Part shown: positions 40,971 through 50,452 of the stretch, one piece after another
Position numbering within the stretch: position 1 is the first letter of the stretch
Layout of the letters: each line of letters starts with the position of its first letter
Assembly: GCA_018303185.1 (NCBI GenBank)
Contig: JAGVYR010000033.1
Span: forward strand, 1 to 54,447
From: Candidatus Woesearchaeota archaeon
Lineage (GTDB): Archaea > Nanobdellota > Nanobdellia > Woesearchaeales > GW2011-AR4
DNA length: 54,447 nucleotides
Reading direction: 5' to 3'
Translations under genes and position numbers: made by a program
The notes under the pieces: model-generated
The model's database searches: none
The model's input: only the letters and a program-made list of their open reading frames with translations
Told to the model about the DNA's origin: nothing

Positions 40971-41784
40971 ATTCAAGGAAATATGCCTCTTTTTCCTTTC
41001 CTTCGACGCTTATTTTTTTGTCTTTATCAAATTCAAATTCTCCGGCATTGCTTAATCCATTGAAGAGCCCATTGTCAGCAGTTCCGGTGATTTTTATTAT
41101 TTTTATTTTATTGCCTTCTTTTTCATATTCTTCAAGCAAAAAGACGCCGTTGCCTTTTGTGTATATTATGCCGGATTTTAATTTCTTAACGAACAGTGCA
41201 GCAGTTTCTTTGGAGCTGTTTTCCAAAATCTCAAGGCTCGTTTTTGAAATCCTCAGCGATTCCCTGCAGTCAAAACTGCACGGAAAGTGAAACAGAAGCG
41301 AAAAATCAAAATGCCTTGCAGCGATGTTATTTTGGAAATGAAAGTCTCCCTGCGAATTTCTTAATGTTTTTAAGGTCAAATCATAGCTATCTTCAGAAAA
41401 ATTCTCCGTGAAAAAGCGGCAGCAGCATTTCGGGTAGCCGAGCGCAATGCCGAGCTCAAAATGCTTTCCTTCACTTTCATGCTTTTTCGCATTTTCAGCA
41501 AGCTCTTTGGTTTTTGAGGCATACACGAAAAAATGCCCTTTTTCATTGGAGTTAGGATTTATTTTCATTGACTTATCTGAATAGTGTGAATTTGAAGACT
41601 CTTTTTTAACCTTGAAGCCAGAAATCGCTGTATGTATCTTATTTTCACTGAAAAAATCAAGAACCTTCTTCAAATCGCGCTCATGCACCATTATCCTTGC
41701 GCACGGCTTGGTGCCTTCAATTAATGAAAGCATTTCCAGCGCTTTTATCTTTGATCTGAATAAACCAGTTAAATCCCATGCCAT
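40963..41784 (-). CDS. DUF483-like protein (273 aa)
   Basis: Resembles the archaeal DUF483 family (function unknown): ELGIALGYPKCCCRFFTENF at about residues 111-130, and HFPCSFDCRESLRISK at about 164-179, giving a cysteine set that could bind metal. The N-terminal part (GTKPCARIMVHERDLKKV) and the C-terminal strands are ordinary. AAAATTTTTATAATCC upstream is the likely TATA, close to the ATG. Convergent with the methyltransferase gene. Confidence 0.7.
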   Translation of the reverse strand: MAWDLTGLFRSKIKALEMLSLIEGTKPCARIMVHERDLKKVLDFFSENKIHTAISGFKVKKESSNSHYSDKSMKINPNSNEKGHFFVYASKTKELAENAKKHESEGKHFELGIALGYPKCCCRFFTENFSEDSYDLTLKTLRNSQGDFHFQNNIAARHFDFSLLFHFPCSFDCRESLRISKTSLEILENSSKETAALFVKKLKSGIIYTKGNGVFLLEEYEKEGNKIKIIKITGTADNGLFNGLSNAGEFEFDKDKKISVEGKEKEAYFLEFT

Positions 41785-41894
41785 AAATAGAAAAGAATCA
41801 ATGGATTATAAAAATATTGCCAGAAGCAATGTTAAACACTATCCTTCAATGGTCATAAACCTTTATAAAAGCTTTTCAACAATTCCGCTGTATA

Positions 41895-42701
41895 ATGAAA
41901 TTTGACCTTCCGATGCGCGAGCATCCAAATATGGAGAAGTATGACAGAAATGACATTGAGAAAGCCCATATCTTTGCGAATGAGGTATACAAGGAGCTCG
42001 GGGCATTAATCAGGGGCGTTGTTCTATTTGGCTCAAGCGCGAGAAAAACAGCCACGGCAAAAAGCGACATAGACATCCTTGTTGTCATTGACGACCTGCA
42101 GGTTTCCCTGACGCCTGAAGTTACAGAGGCATACAGGCTGATTGTAAAGAATAAGATTGCAAGGGTCTCAACCCGCATCCATGTCACAACCCTGCGCTTC
42201 ACCGCATTCTGGGACTACATCAGGAACGGGGATCCGATCGGGGTTAATATCCTCAGGGACGGAGTTGCGCTGATAGATGCAGGCTTTTTTGAGCCTCTTC
42301 AAGTGCTGCTGAAAAAAGGGCGCATAAGGCCGACAAAGGAAAGCATATGGTCCTATTACATCCGTAGCCCAAATACGCTGCACAACAGCAAGTGGCATAT
42401 ATTGCAGGCATCCATTGACCTCTATTGGGCAGTGATAGACGCGGCCCATGCAGCCCTTATGAAGCTTGGGGAAATTCCGCCAACTCCGGAGCATGTTGCC
42501 GACCTTCTGGAAGAGAAGATGGTGAAGAAAAAGCTGCTTGAGGCAAAGTACGTCACGATAATGAGGAATTTCTACAAGCTCATGAAGATGATTACCCACA
42601 GGGAATTAAAGGAAATCAAGGGCGAGGAATTCGACCGCAACTTCCTTATTGCCGAGGATTTTGTACAGAGAATGAGGAAGTTCATTGAGGATGAGAAATA
42701 A
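41895..42701 (+). CDS. Nucleotidyltransferase-domain protein (268 aa)
   Basis: Pol beta-like minimal nucleotidyltransferase: GVVLFGSSARKTATAKSDIDILVVIDD (about residues 38-64), with GSS and the DID pair as catalytic elements; a third acidic residue may lie in the following THLR-like strand. The C-terminal half (about 150-268) is helical (KWHILQASIDLYWAVIDAAHAALMKLGE), reminiscent of HEPN-like or KNTase helical partners. CTTTATAAAAG about 25 bases upstream gives a leaderless start. Its stop abuts the stop of the Lrp gene. Target unknown. Confidence 0.82.
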   Translation: MKFDLPMREHPNMEKYDRNDIEKAHIFANEVYKELGALIRGVVLFGSSARKTATAKSDIDILVVIDDLQVSLTPEVTEAYRLIVKNKIARVSTRIHVTTLRFTAFWDYIRNGDPIGVNILRDGVALIDAGFFEPLQVLLKKGRIRPTKESIWSYYIRSPNTLHNSKWHILQASIDLYWAVIDAAHAALMKLGEIPPTPEHVADLLEEKMVKKKLLEAKYVTIMRNFYKLMKMITHRELKEIKGEEFDRNFLIAEDFVQRMRKFIEDEK

Positions 42702-43151
42702 TCAGAGAGTTACGAATTCTGTCTTTATCTGCTTTAGGGATGTGAGGGATATTGCCTTTGCAAAGCCGTATTTTTTAATTGCGAACTTGACGAATGAATA
42801 ATAATCATCAATGTCTCTGCTCCTTAATTTCAATATCAGCTCATAATCCCCTGTGACTATATCTACGCTCTCGACGTTGGAATTTTTTGCAATCTCCTTT
42901 GCAACCTCTTCAGGGTCTCCATACTTTCCCTCTACAAGATTCACCAGCACGTAAGTGCAGTGCCCCTGCCCGATTTCCCTGTAATTGAACACTGATTTGT
43001 AGGATTTTATCGCTCCTTCTTTTTCAAGCCTTTTTATGTTATAGTGGATTGTAGTGGCAGGCACCTTTAGCCTCTTTGCTATGCTGGAAATCCTCGGGGT
43101 GCAATGCCCCTCCTTCAGCATTTCAACCAGTTTCTGCCTTATATCCTTCAT
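42702..43151 (-). CDS. Lrp/AsnC-type transcription regulator (149 aa)
   Basis: N-terminal winged helix (MLKEGHCTPRISSIAKRLKVPATTIHYNIKRLEKEGAI, residues about 12-49) and C-terminal ligand-binding RAM domain (YVLVNLVEGKYGDPEEVAKEIAKNSNVESVDIVTGDYELILKLRSRDIDDYYSFV). Divergent from the racemase/dehydrogenase pair, which it probably controls, likely sensing an amino acid. A perfect palindrome lies right in front of its start, between start and TATA (TTAATAAATAG), suggesting autorepression. Confidence 0.92.
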   Translation of the reverse strand: MKDIRQKLVEMLKEGHCTPRISSIAKRLKVPATTIHYNIKRLEKEGAIKSYKSVFNYREIGQGHCTYVLVNLVEGKYGDPEEVAKEIAKNSNVESVDIVTGDYELILKLRSRDIDDYYSFVKFAIKKYGFAKAISLTSLKQIKTEFVTL

Positions 43152-43155
43152 AATA

Positions 43156-43170
43156 TTGAATAATATTCAA
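43156..43170. promoter_or_regulatory. Palindromic operator of the Lrp-type regulator
   Basis: TTGAATAATATTCAA is a perfect 15-base palindrome five bases before the regulator's ATG. A related half-site, ATTTGAATAATTT, lies at about 43194-43206 toward the racemase promoter (ATTTATTTAAG at about 43210-43220). The two sites could let one regulator act on both divergent genes. Confidence 0.6.
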
Positions 43171-43246
43171 CTATTTATTAATTTTTTGGTTATTATTTGA
43201 ATAATTTACAACTATTTATTTAAGTGTATGGCAATTACTTTCAATA

Positions 43247-43966
43247 ATGACAGCTGAAAATACCAATCCAAGAGCAGGTATAATAGGGGGCATGGGGCCA
43301 CAAACCAGCTCGCAGTTTTGCCTAAATATCAATATGAAATTCAGGCAGCTTGCAAACAGGCAGCCAGATATGGTGATTGAGAATGTCCCAATATCGCTTG
43401 AGGATGAAACGGAATTAATAAATGGAGGCAATCCTAAGAATTTCAGGGCATTGCTTACTGGCGCAGTAAGGAAACTGAATCATGCCCATTCGGATTTTAT
43501 CGCAGTGCCATGCAACACAGCCCATTTTTTTCTTGAAGACCTTCGAAAGATATCATCAGCGCCGATAATAAGCATTATTGATGAATGTGCGCTTGAATGC
43601 AGCAGCAGAAACATTAAGATTGCAGGGTTGTTGGCAACCCCGAAAACAATAAAGGAAAGGCTGTTTGAGGCTCCGATGAAGGAAGCGGGCGTCGATATAA
43701 TCCTGCCAAGCGAAGCAGACCAAAAAATGATAACAAACATAATATTCGGGCTTATTAGCAATAGGGCACGCAAGAAAGATTCAACAGGTATTCTAAAAAT
43801 TATCCGCAGGCTTAGGGATAATGGAGCAGAAGCGGTTGTGATTGGATGCACCGATATATCCTTGCTTATTTCTGATAAAAATTCAGCTATCCCGGTAATT
43901 GAAACTGTAAGAATTCTTGAAGATTCTGTAATAAAAATGCTTTTACATGGGAAGATGCCAAAATGA
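43247..43966 (+). CDS. Aspartate/glutamate racemase family protein (239 aa)
   Basis: Cofactor-independent racemase fold. N-terminal GIIGGMGPQTSSQFCLNIN, first catalytic cysteine in VPCNTAHFF (about residue 87) and second in VIGCTDISLLI (about 199). The Cys pair and GGMGP are those of aspartate racemases. Could make D-Asp or D-Glu, or act on another 2-amino acid. Its stop overlaps the start of the TyrA-like gene (ATGA), so the two act together, with the divergent Lrp regulator. Confidence 0.88.
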   Translation: MTAENTNPRAGIIGGMGPQTSSQFCLNINMKFRQLANRQPDMVIENVPISLEDETELINGGNPKNFRALLTGAVRKLNHAHSDFIAVPCNTAHFFLEDLRKISSAPIISIIDECALECSSRNIKIAGLLATPKTIKERLFEAPMKEAGVDIILPSEADQKMITNIIFGLISNRARKKDSTGILKIIRRLRDNGAEAVVIGCTDISLLISDKNSAIPVIETVRILEDSVIKMLLHGKMPK

Positions 43967-45252
43967 ATTTGGCAATAATCGGTGCAGGAATAATGGGGCA
44001 ATACAGCGCAAAAGCACTGGCAGGAAGGGCAGCCATTACCTTATACGATCCAAATAAGGGCAAGGATGAAATTCGGGAGCAATTACGTGGGATAGATGCC
44101 GTGATAGCGGGCGATAGCAAGGATGCTGTCAGGAACGCGGACGTGGTTCTTTTCTGCGTTCCAACTCACCTAGCCTATGATGTAATGCAGGAAATACTGC
44201 CGTACTGCAGAAAAGGTGCGTTGATATCAGGGCAGACGAGCAATAAGCTGCCTGAGGCGAAAGCATTTGACGATTACATGGCTAAAAATCATTCCTCTGG
44301 ACTGGAGATGGTCACGATTCACACTATGTGCAATCCAGCAAAGTCTAATCCTGAGAACGAGATACTTGCAGTTATCAGGCATAAAGCCAAGCCGGAAACC
44401 TATGATTTTGCATTGAGCTTTTACAGGTGCATGTCCAGAAAAATCAGCGAATTTGAGACTGTAAGGGAACATGATACTATGACTGCGCGCACTCAGGTAA
44501 GCCCATCGCACCTGTTTTTGTCAATAGCAAGCACCTATGCGGCTGGGACAGGCTTTCCATGGATAGATGCGGATTTTGGACACGGCCTTGAAATAATGAA
44601 GCTTTCCTTGGGATTAAGGGCTGCAAGTCTGCCTAGCCATGTTTACCGGGAAATCCAGATGGGAAATACTCTCGGCAGAAAAATCACTGAAGCGGCAGCT
44701 GCAGTAGAGCGGGATTTGATAGGCATGGCAGCATCAGGGAAGAAGTCTCAATACAGAGACATGGTCATGAAAGCTAGGGGAAGGCTCATGGGCAGTGGCA
44801 TGCCGCCTTTGCTAACAGACGAGACCATCATGCTTTTTAATAGGAATGGAGTGATGAGGCCGAATTCCCACTCTACATTGATTCAGTATGCGGTTTCACT
44901 GGCAGAAAGCGGCGCGGGGCTTTTAGACAGCATGAAAGCCACAACCCCTATGCACACAGCATTGGTATGCATGATTGAATATCTGCTGCGCAATGACGAT
45001 TTGCTTGAGGAGGCTATCGCCATTCCATTCGAATTCCCGAAAGTGATGTCTATGGATTTTGCCTTTCATGAGCATTTCAGGGATTGGGAAAAGGCAATAA
45101 TGCTAGGAGACAGAGACGCATATGATGCTAAGCACAGTAAAATGAGTGAAGGCCTTAGCATGATGGGGAACAGCAGCCTACTTGAATTGAGCACTGAAGT
45201 AGTCAGCCGATGCAGGAGAGACGCAGAATCAGCTTTAGACAGTAAACTTTAA
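43963..45252 (+). CDS. TyrA-like (prephenate dehydrogenase-type) dehydrogenase (429 aa)
   Basis: NAD(P)-dependent dehydrogenase: GAGIMGQYSAKALAG dinucleotide loop at residues 7-21, DVVLFCVPTHLAYDVMQEILPYC, and VTIHTMCNPAKSN, which resembles the histidine-containing SIHTL/MFGP region of prephenate dehydrogenases. Helical C-terminal domain and an extra C-terminal part beyond the usual 280 residues. With the racemase it may form an amino-acid pathway; tyrosine synthesis is possible, but no other aromatic gene is in the window. Substrate therefore open. Confidence 0.78.
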   Translation: MNLAIIGAGIMGQYSAKALAGRAAITLYDPNKGKDEIREQLRGIDAVIAGDSKDAVRNADVVLFCVPTHLAYDVMQEILPYCRKGALISGQTSNKLPEAKAFDDYMAKNHSSGLEMVTIHTMCNPAKSNPENEILAVIRHKAKPETYDFALSFYRCMSRKISEFETVREHDTMTARTQVSPSHLFLSIASTYAAGTGFPWIDADFGHGLEIMKLSLGLRAASLPSHVYREIQMGNTLGRKITEAAAAVERDLIGMAASGKKSQYRDMVMKARGRLMGSGMPPLLTDETIMLFNRNGVMRPNSHSTLIQYAVSLAESGAGLLDSMKATTPMHTALVCMIEYLLRNDDLLEEAIAIPFEFPKVMSMDFAFHEHFRDWEKAIMLGDRDAYDAKHSKMSEGLSMMGNSSLLELSTEVVSRCRRDAESALDSKL

Positions 45253-45285
45253 GCCAAATCCCTTTTTTCTTAAAAACAAAGAATT

Positions 45286-48200
45286 CTACCTCTTCCTCAT
45301 CATAAGCATCGTAACCAATGCCGCAACAAGCCCTGAGGCAAGCACGAAATTAGCTGCAAGGAAAATCAGATAGCCGTTGCTTTCCATGAATGTTATGCTT
45401 GTCGCAGGAACAGCTTCAGGCTCTGTCACAGGCGGCCTGACAACCTCAACAGGCTGGCTTGGAGACTTCACAGCCTCTTTTGCCTCGCTTATTCTTTCGC
45501 AGTCCTGCACGGTAAGCTCAAAAACCCTTGAGTCGCTCAGCTTCGTATCATCATAATAGGCATTGACTGCTATTGGATAAATCCCCTTTCCAACCGTCTC
45601 AGGAACCATGAAAGTCAGGGATTTCTGGTATTCGATGTCATCGCTGCCTTCATCAAGCTCAATATTCTCCTGCCTGAAATCAAGCCCAAGCTCACTGCCA
45701 ACAATCTCAACAGCAACTTCATCCTCTTCATCCCTTCCGAGATTTAGTATTTCCGTGCTCAATGAAACAGCCCTTGTGCAGGATACAGAAGAAGGCGAAA
45801 CACTAAGCTTGTTAATGTACAGCTCATGCTTCTCCTTATCAACTTCAAGCAGGACTTCCCATCTGGCTTCATGCTTCGTGTTGTTTTCATCCTCGCCTTC
45901 AGCCCTTATAATCACATCATAGTCCCCTTCGGTTATCTTATAGGGAATGTCAAAGCTTATTGATATTGTGTCCTCGTCATCAGCGCTCAGGTCGAATTCG
46001 CTGGCTTCCTCCTCAAAGTCATCCCCGTCATCTATATCTTCTATAATCACTTCAACCTTGATGTCCTCTATGTCCAGGTCTTCAGCGTTTGTGAAAAGAT
46101 TTGAGACTTCTATCTCGAATTCAACATCAGAGCCCGGGCTGACTTCTTCGCTTACCCTTGTGTTGTTTGCGACATTCTTGTCGCTCTTCCCGTCAACCTT
46201 GACATCAAGGTCAGTTATTGCAAGCCTTGGGCCTTCCGATACCCTGACTTGGAAACTCTGGTTGTCTGTGAGGATGCCGTCGCTCACGAGCACTGTCACG
46301 TTATGGGCTCCAAGCTGGCTGGAGACTGGCTGCCAGCTAATCAGGCCGGAGGAGCTGCTTATGCCCATGCCGCTTGGGAATTTTAAGAGAGAGTATGCCA
46401 ATGTGTTTCCGTCAGGGTCATCTGCATTCACATCATAGCTGTATGATTCTCTTAGGGTGGCTGAAGTTTTTGCTGCAGATGTAATTATAGGCGCACCATT
46501 AGTCGTGTTTGTCTGCGCAAAAAATGCCGTGAAATGTGCAACACTGAAGCTCAGCTTTCCGTTTGTCCTGTTGTACCTTATGTTTGAGCATATATTTGAA
46601 GGGCAGGCAGCGCCTCCTGAAGCCTTGAATCCAGATGCCATGAATATTAAAGGCGTTTTTGTGAAGTTCAGGCCTTTCATTACAAGCGATGCGGATTTGT
46701 TAAGGCCGGGAAAATTGGCAGTATCAATTGCAACAACCCCTTTGCTGATGTTTATTGCGCTTTCAAGCTGGGTAATCCCGCTGAAATTCAATGTGTTGCC
46801 ACCAAAATTAATTCCGCCATTGGCGCTGCTGTTAATGACAACATTCTTGACAGCTTCAAGCTGCGATGAATTAAGATTTGTTATGTTGCTTGTCAGGCCT
46901 GTAGAGTTCAGCTGGTTGGTTACTGCCAGTTTCCATTCCCTTCTTGCCTTGGCTCCTGAGCCGTCAGTCGCAATGGCTGTTATGTTGTATCTGCCTTTTG
47001 CCAGTCCGCTCACTGTGACACTTGTCCCGCTGCCTATGCTTGTCTCATTCCTGAACCATGCGATTGCCGCTGTGTCTCCTGTGTCAACATCAGAAACGCT
47101 TACTGAGAACTGCTGGCTTCCTGCGCTTTCGGCAATTGTCGTATTTGAGGCAGGGCTGAATGAGCTTATTGCCGGCGCGTCATTCACATTGCTTACAGTG
47201 ATTGTTACAGTGTTGCTGCTTGTTATGTTTACGCTGTCGCTGGCCCTGAATGTGACTGTATTTGTCCCGTTAAAGTTTGCAGAAGGCGTTAGAGTGACAG
47301 CTCCTGTTCCGGAATTTATTGAAACCCCTACATTGCTCGGAGTTGTGGAGCTGAACGTGAGTGCATCAGAGTCTGGGTCTCTGAAGTAAGCCTTCAGGTT
47401 CAATGAGCTGTGTACAGTATCCTCGCTCATCGCAACATTGGGGATTGTCGCATTGTTCACAGGAGCATTGTTTGGCGTTGCCAGGAATGAAAATTTGCTT
47501 GAATTCGAGCTGTTCTCCATTCCGTCGCCTGCAACAACAAGCCACCTGTATGTTTTTCCTTTTGTAAGGTTAGTTATGGTTATATTGCGGCTGGTTGTGC
47601 TCCTGTTGAATTTTGGATTGGTATGGTTGGAGAAATATACAAAGTACGTTATGCTGCCGCTTTCTGCATCTGTAGAGGCGCTCCAGTTCAGCTTTACAGA
47701 CTTAAAAAGCACATTGGCGCCGTTTGCAGGCGTGGAAAGCACAGGGGCTGCAGGTGCGTCATTCACAGCGCGCACTGTGACAGTGATGGGATTTGAAGAG
47801 TCGCTGAACTCGCCGTCATTTGCTATGAGTATTATGTTGCTCTCAGCGCCGTTGAAATCAGCAGGAGCGGTCACATTCATTATCTTTGTAGTCTGGTTTA
47901 TCTTTATCACAACATTGCTGTTGCCAACTGCTGTCCATGTTATCGCGCTTAAGGCAGTGTCCTCATCCGTCACATACTTGCTCAGGTTTACCGAAGCATT
48001 GTGCGCATCTTCATCAAACCCTATGTTCGGGATTGCCAGCACAGCAGGAGCCCTTGTATTTGCAAAGGTGACATTCAGTATAACAAGGCTGCTGCCGTTC
48101 GCGTATATGCCGTCAGTCGCATTGAATGTTATGTTTCTAACTCCATAGAAATTTGCTGATGAGGCTAATGTTGCAACGCCGGTATTATTGTTTATCATTG

Positions 48201-50361
48201 CCGTAATGTTATTCGGGCTTGATGATGTATAATTGAGCTTGTCGCCGTCAGGGTCAGTGAAGTACAGTGAAAGATTAATCGTCGTGTTAGAATCTTTTGT
48301 CCAGTTTATTTTTGGAATTGGCGCTGAATGAGGCTTCCTGCCCTGCACAGTTATTGTAATAGATTCAGAGTTATTCACATTGCCGGCTATGTCTGTTGCA
48401 ACAGCATTAATGGAGCATGCGCCGTTTGTTCCGCATCCAAGTGCATTTGAAGTTGTTGTCAGGGCATAAAGGGAGGAATTCACCCTGCTCATCACCAGCA
48501 CTGTGCTGTTGCCTATTGTTACTGTTGAGCCAGAGTCAAAGTTTGCATCATTTATTGAGACATTTATCTGTATCTGCTGTGTGGTCTGGACAGTAAGGTC
48601 AGCATCATTTACAGAAAATCCGGTTACTTTGGGATTTGCGCTGTCTGCAGTGATATTGAGCCTTTCTGAATTGTTCCTGTTTCCTGCATTGTCAAGCACT
48701 GTGAAGGAAAGGCTGCACACTCCGTTTGCAGCGCATCCAAGGGCAGCTGGAGTCGTGTTAACGAACCAAAGCCCGCCGCTTAGCCCCATTGAAAGGTTAT
48801 TCCCGCCGGAAACATTAATGGAAGAAACTCCTGAAGATGCGTCAGAAGCATTTACCCTTATGCTCAGGCTTGAGCCCTGCCTTAGCTTTTTGTCAGAATC
48901 ATTTACTAAGATTGCATTTACCTTCGGATTCTTAAGATCTATTGTAAAAGACCATACAAGCTGCTGCACTGCATTGCCCGCGTTGTCCTTGCCGTCAGCG
49001 AACAGGTATACTGTGCCTTCGCTGCCAAAATCTGTTATAGTGCCGTTCACTTCCAAACCATTCGGTATGGCAGTCTTAACCACATTATTCACACTGAAAA
49101 CTGCCGGAAGCAATGAAAAATTATATTTGAAAACTATTGAGGATGAATTAACTCCGCTCAGTGCATCAGTTATGTTGAAAGCAACTTCAGGAGTCCTTGT
49201 GTTAACGAAGGAATTGCCTGCAGGCTTGATTACGGCTCTTGAAGGGGCCGCAGAGTCTATATTAAATGATATAGCTGCAGAATTTGAATTTCCCTGAGTA
49301 TCATTTGCATTAACTGTCAGGTTATAGCTTCCGTCCCCGAAGGCTGCTGCGGAAAGTTGCGAAGTATAATAGTTTCCTGATTTGGAAGGGGAAAAGTTTG
49401 CAAGTATCCCTGAATTATTGGAGATGCTGAAATTTACTTTATCCACTAGGGATGCAATATCGGCTATTGTAACATTTATGGTATAAAGCCCCGGCTTAAG
49501 GCTTGAGCCGTTTCTTACCGCTCCATTGAAGCTCTGGATGGAAGGCCCAAGATTGTCCACGCTTACATTTGCCAATACGCTCACTCCCCTGAAACCGAAG
49601 CTGTCATTAAAATATGCAGTTATATTGTACCGGCCATCGGCATTCAGGGCAGTATTCCACACAAAATACCATATATCCCCATAATTTGCCATTGAATAAT
49701 TTGAGCCGTTAAAATTAACAAGCGCGGAATCAACGCTTGAAGTAACATCGGTTATATTTGCAGTTATATTGATGGCGCCTTTAACAGTAGAGTTGGCTGC
49801 CGGCCTTACCCACTCATTCAGGACAGGGACTTCATTGTCATTTTCCTCTCCCGGAGTCTGTATAGCCAGGTTCACAATGCTTGAATTTCCATCGGGATAT
49901 CTGCCTATTGAAACATTTTCGCCGGGGTTGGCATAGTTCAATATTGAATCTATAAGCCCGCCTGATGCGTTATACAGGTAAATACTGTCTCCGCCGTCAT
50001 TCAGGTTTAAAGATGGCACTATTGGCCCGTATTCAATTACAATAAGCCCGCTTTTGTTGCTATAAGTGTAATTGAAAAGAGTGGAATTCCTTGCCAAAAC
50101 AGCAAATCCCGAGGCTGCTATTGAAATTCCGGAGATTGTGAAGTTCTGCGAAGCCCCTGTTTCAGATATGTTATAATCGTTAAGGTCAACCGCAATTGTT
50201 CCGTTATTGTATATTTCTATCCACTCATGGTTGGTATTCGCGCTGTTCGGAAGAAACTCGTTGATGAAAACAGCGCCTGAAGCAGATTGCACTATGAAAA
50301 GCATAGCCAAAGCAGCAAGAATTCCTAATAGCAAGTTCTTTCTGAAAATAAGACCCATCAT
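45286..50361 (-). CDS. Giant membrane-anchored surface protein with lamin-tail domain (1691 aa)
   Basis: Signal peptide at residues about 10-29 (LGILAALAMLFIVQSASG). Lamin-tail (LTD) domain at about 30-155: VFINEFLPNSANTNHEWIEIYN. Many Ig-like, cadherin-like and fibronectin III-like repeats follow (FTDPDGDKLNY, VTDEDTALSAITW, FRDPDSDALTF; FN3-like at about 880-965), full of N-x-S/T sequons. An acidic module with two conserved cysteines is at about 1385-1620, a Pro-rich linker, and a C-terminal membrane helix with basic end (VTMLMMRKR). Probably an S-layer or adhesion protein. The ATG at 50361 is chosen over a TTG at 50370 because TTTATAAAAC lies about 33 bases upstream. Confidence 0.88.
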   Translation of the reverse strand: MMGLIFRKNLLLGILAALAMLFIVQSASGAVFINEFLPNSANTNHEWIEIYNNGTIAVDLNDYNISETGASQNFTISGISIAASGFAVLARNSTLFNYTYSNKSGLIVIEYGPIVPSLNLNDGGDSIYLYNASGGLIDSILNYANPGENVSIGRYPDGNSSIVNLAIQTPGEENDNEVPVLNEWVRPAANSTVKGAINITANITDVTSSVDSALVNFNGSNYSMANYGDIWYFVWNTALNADGRYNITAYFNDSFGFRGVSVLANVSVDNLGPSIQSFNGAVRNGSSLKPGLYTINVTIADIASLVDKVNFSISNNSGILANFSPSKSGNYYTSQLSAAAFGDGSYNLTVNANDTQGNSNSAAISFNIDSAAPSRAVIKPAGNSFVNTRTPEVAFNITDALSGVNSSSIVFKYNFSLLPAVFSVNNVVKTAIPNGLEVNGTITDFGSEGTVYLFADGKDNAGNAVQQLVWSFTIDLKNPKVNAILVNDSDKKLRQGSSLSIRVNASDASSGVSSINVSGGNNLSMGLSGGLWFVNTTPAALGCAANGVCSLSFTVLDNAGNRNNSERLNITADSANPKVTGFSVNDADLTVQTTQQIQINVSINDANFDSGSTVTIGNSTVLVMSRVNSSLYALTTTSNALGCGTNGACSINAVATDIAGNVNNSESITITVQGRKPHSAPIPKINWTKDSNTTINLSLYFTDPDGDKLNYTSSSPNNITAMINNNTGVATLASSANFYGVRNITFNATDGIYANGSSLVILNVTFANTRAPAVLAIPNIGFDEDAHNASVNLSKYVTDEDTALSAITWTAVGNSNVVIKINQTTKIMNVTAPADFNGAESNIILIANDGEFSDSSNPITVTVRAVNDAPAAPVLSTPANGANVLFKSVKLNWSASTDAESGSITYFVYFSNHTNPKFNRSTTSRNITITNLTKGKTYRWLVVAGDGMENSSNSSKFSFLATPNNAPVNNATIPNVAMSEDTVHSSLNLKAYFRDPDSDALTFSSTTPSNVGVSINSGTGAVTLTPSANFNGTNTVTFRASDSVNITSSNTVTITVSNVNDAPAISSFSPASNTTIAESAGSQQFSVSVSDVDTGDTAAIAWFRNETSIGSGTSVTVSGLAKGRYNITAIATDGSGAKARREWKLAVTNQLNSTGLTSNITNLNSSQLEAVKNVVINSSANGGINFGGNTLNFSGITQLESAINISKGVVAIDTANFPGLNKSASLVMKGLNFTKTPLIFMASGFKASGGAACPSNICSNIRYNRTNGKLSFSVAHFTAFFAQTNTTNGAPIITSAAKTSATLRESYSYDVNADDPDGNTLAYSLLKFPSGMGISSSSGLISWQPVSSQLGAHNVTVLVSDGILTDNQSFQVRVSEGPRLAITDLDVKVDGKSDKNVANNTRVSEEVSPGSDVEFEIEVSNLFTNAEDLDIEDIKVEVIIEDIDDGDDFEEEASEFDLSADDEDTISISFDIPYKITEGDYDVIIRAEGEDENNTKHEARWEVLLEVDKEKHELYINKLSVSPSSVSCTRAVSLSTEILNLGRDEEDEVAVEIVGSELGLDFRQENIELDEGSDDIEYQKSLTFMVPETVGKGIYPIAVNAYYDDTKLSDSRVFELTVQDCERISEAKEAVKSPSQPVEVVRPPVTEPEAVPATSITFMESNGYLIFLAANFVLASGLVAALVTMLMMRKR

Positions 50362-50452
50362 GCCCCCCAAACATGAAGGAATGGGCGGGCGTTTTATAAA
50401 TATTATTGTTATGAAGTGACTATAAAATTTAATCTAAAACAAGTGGTAAAAA

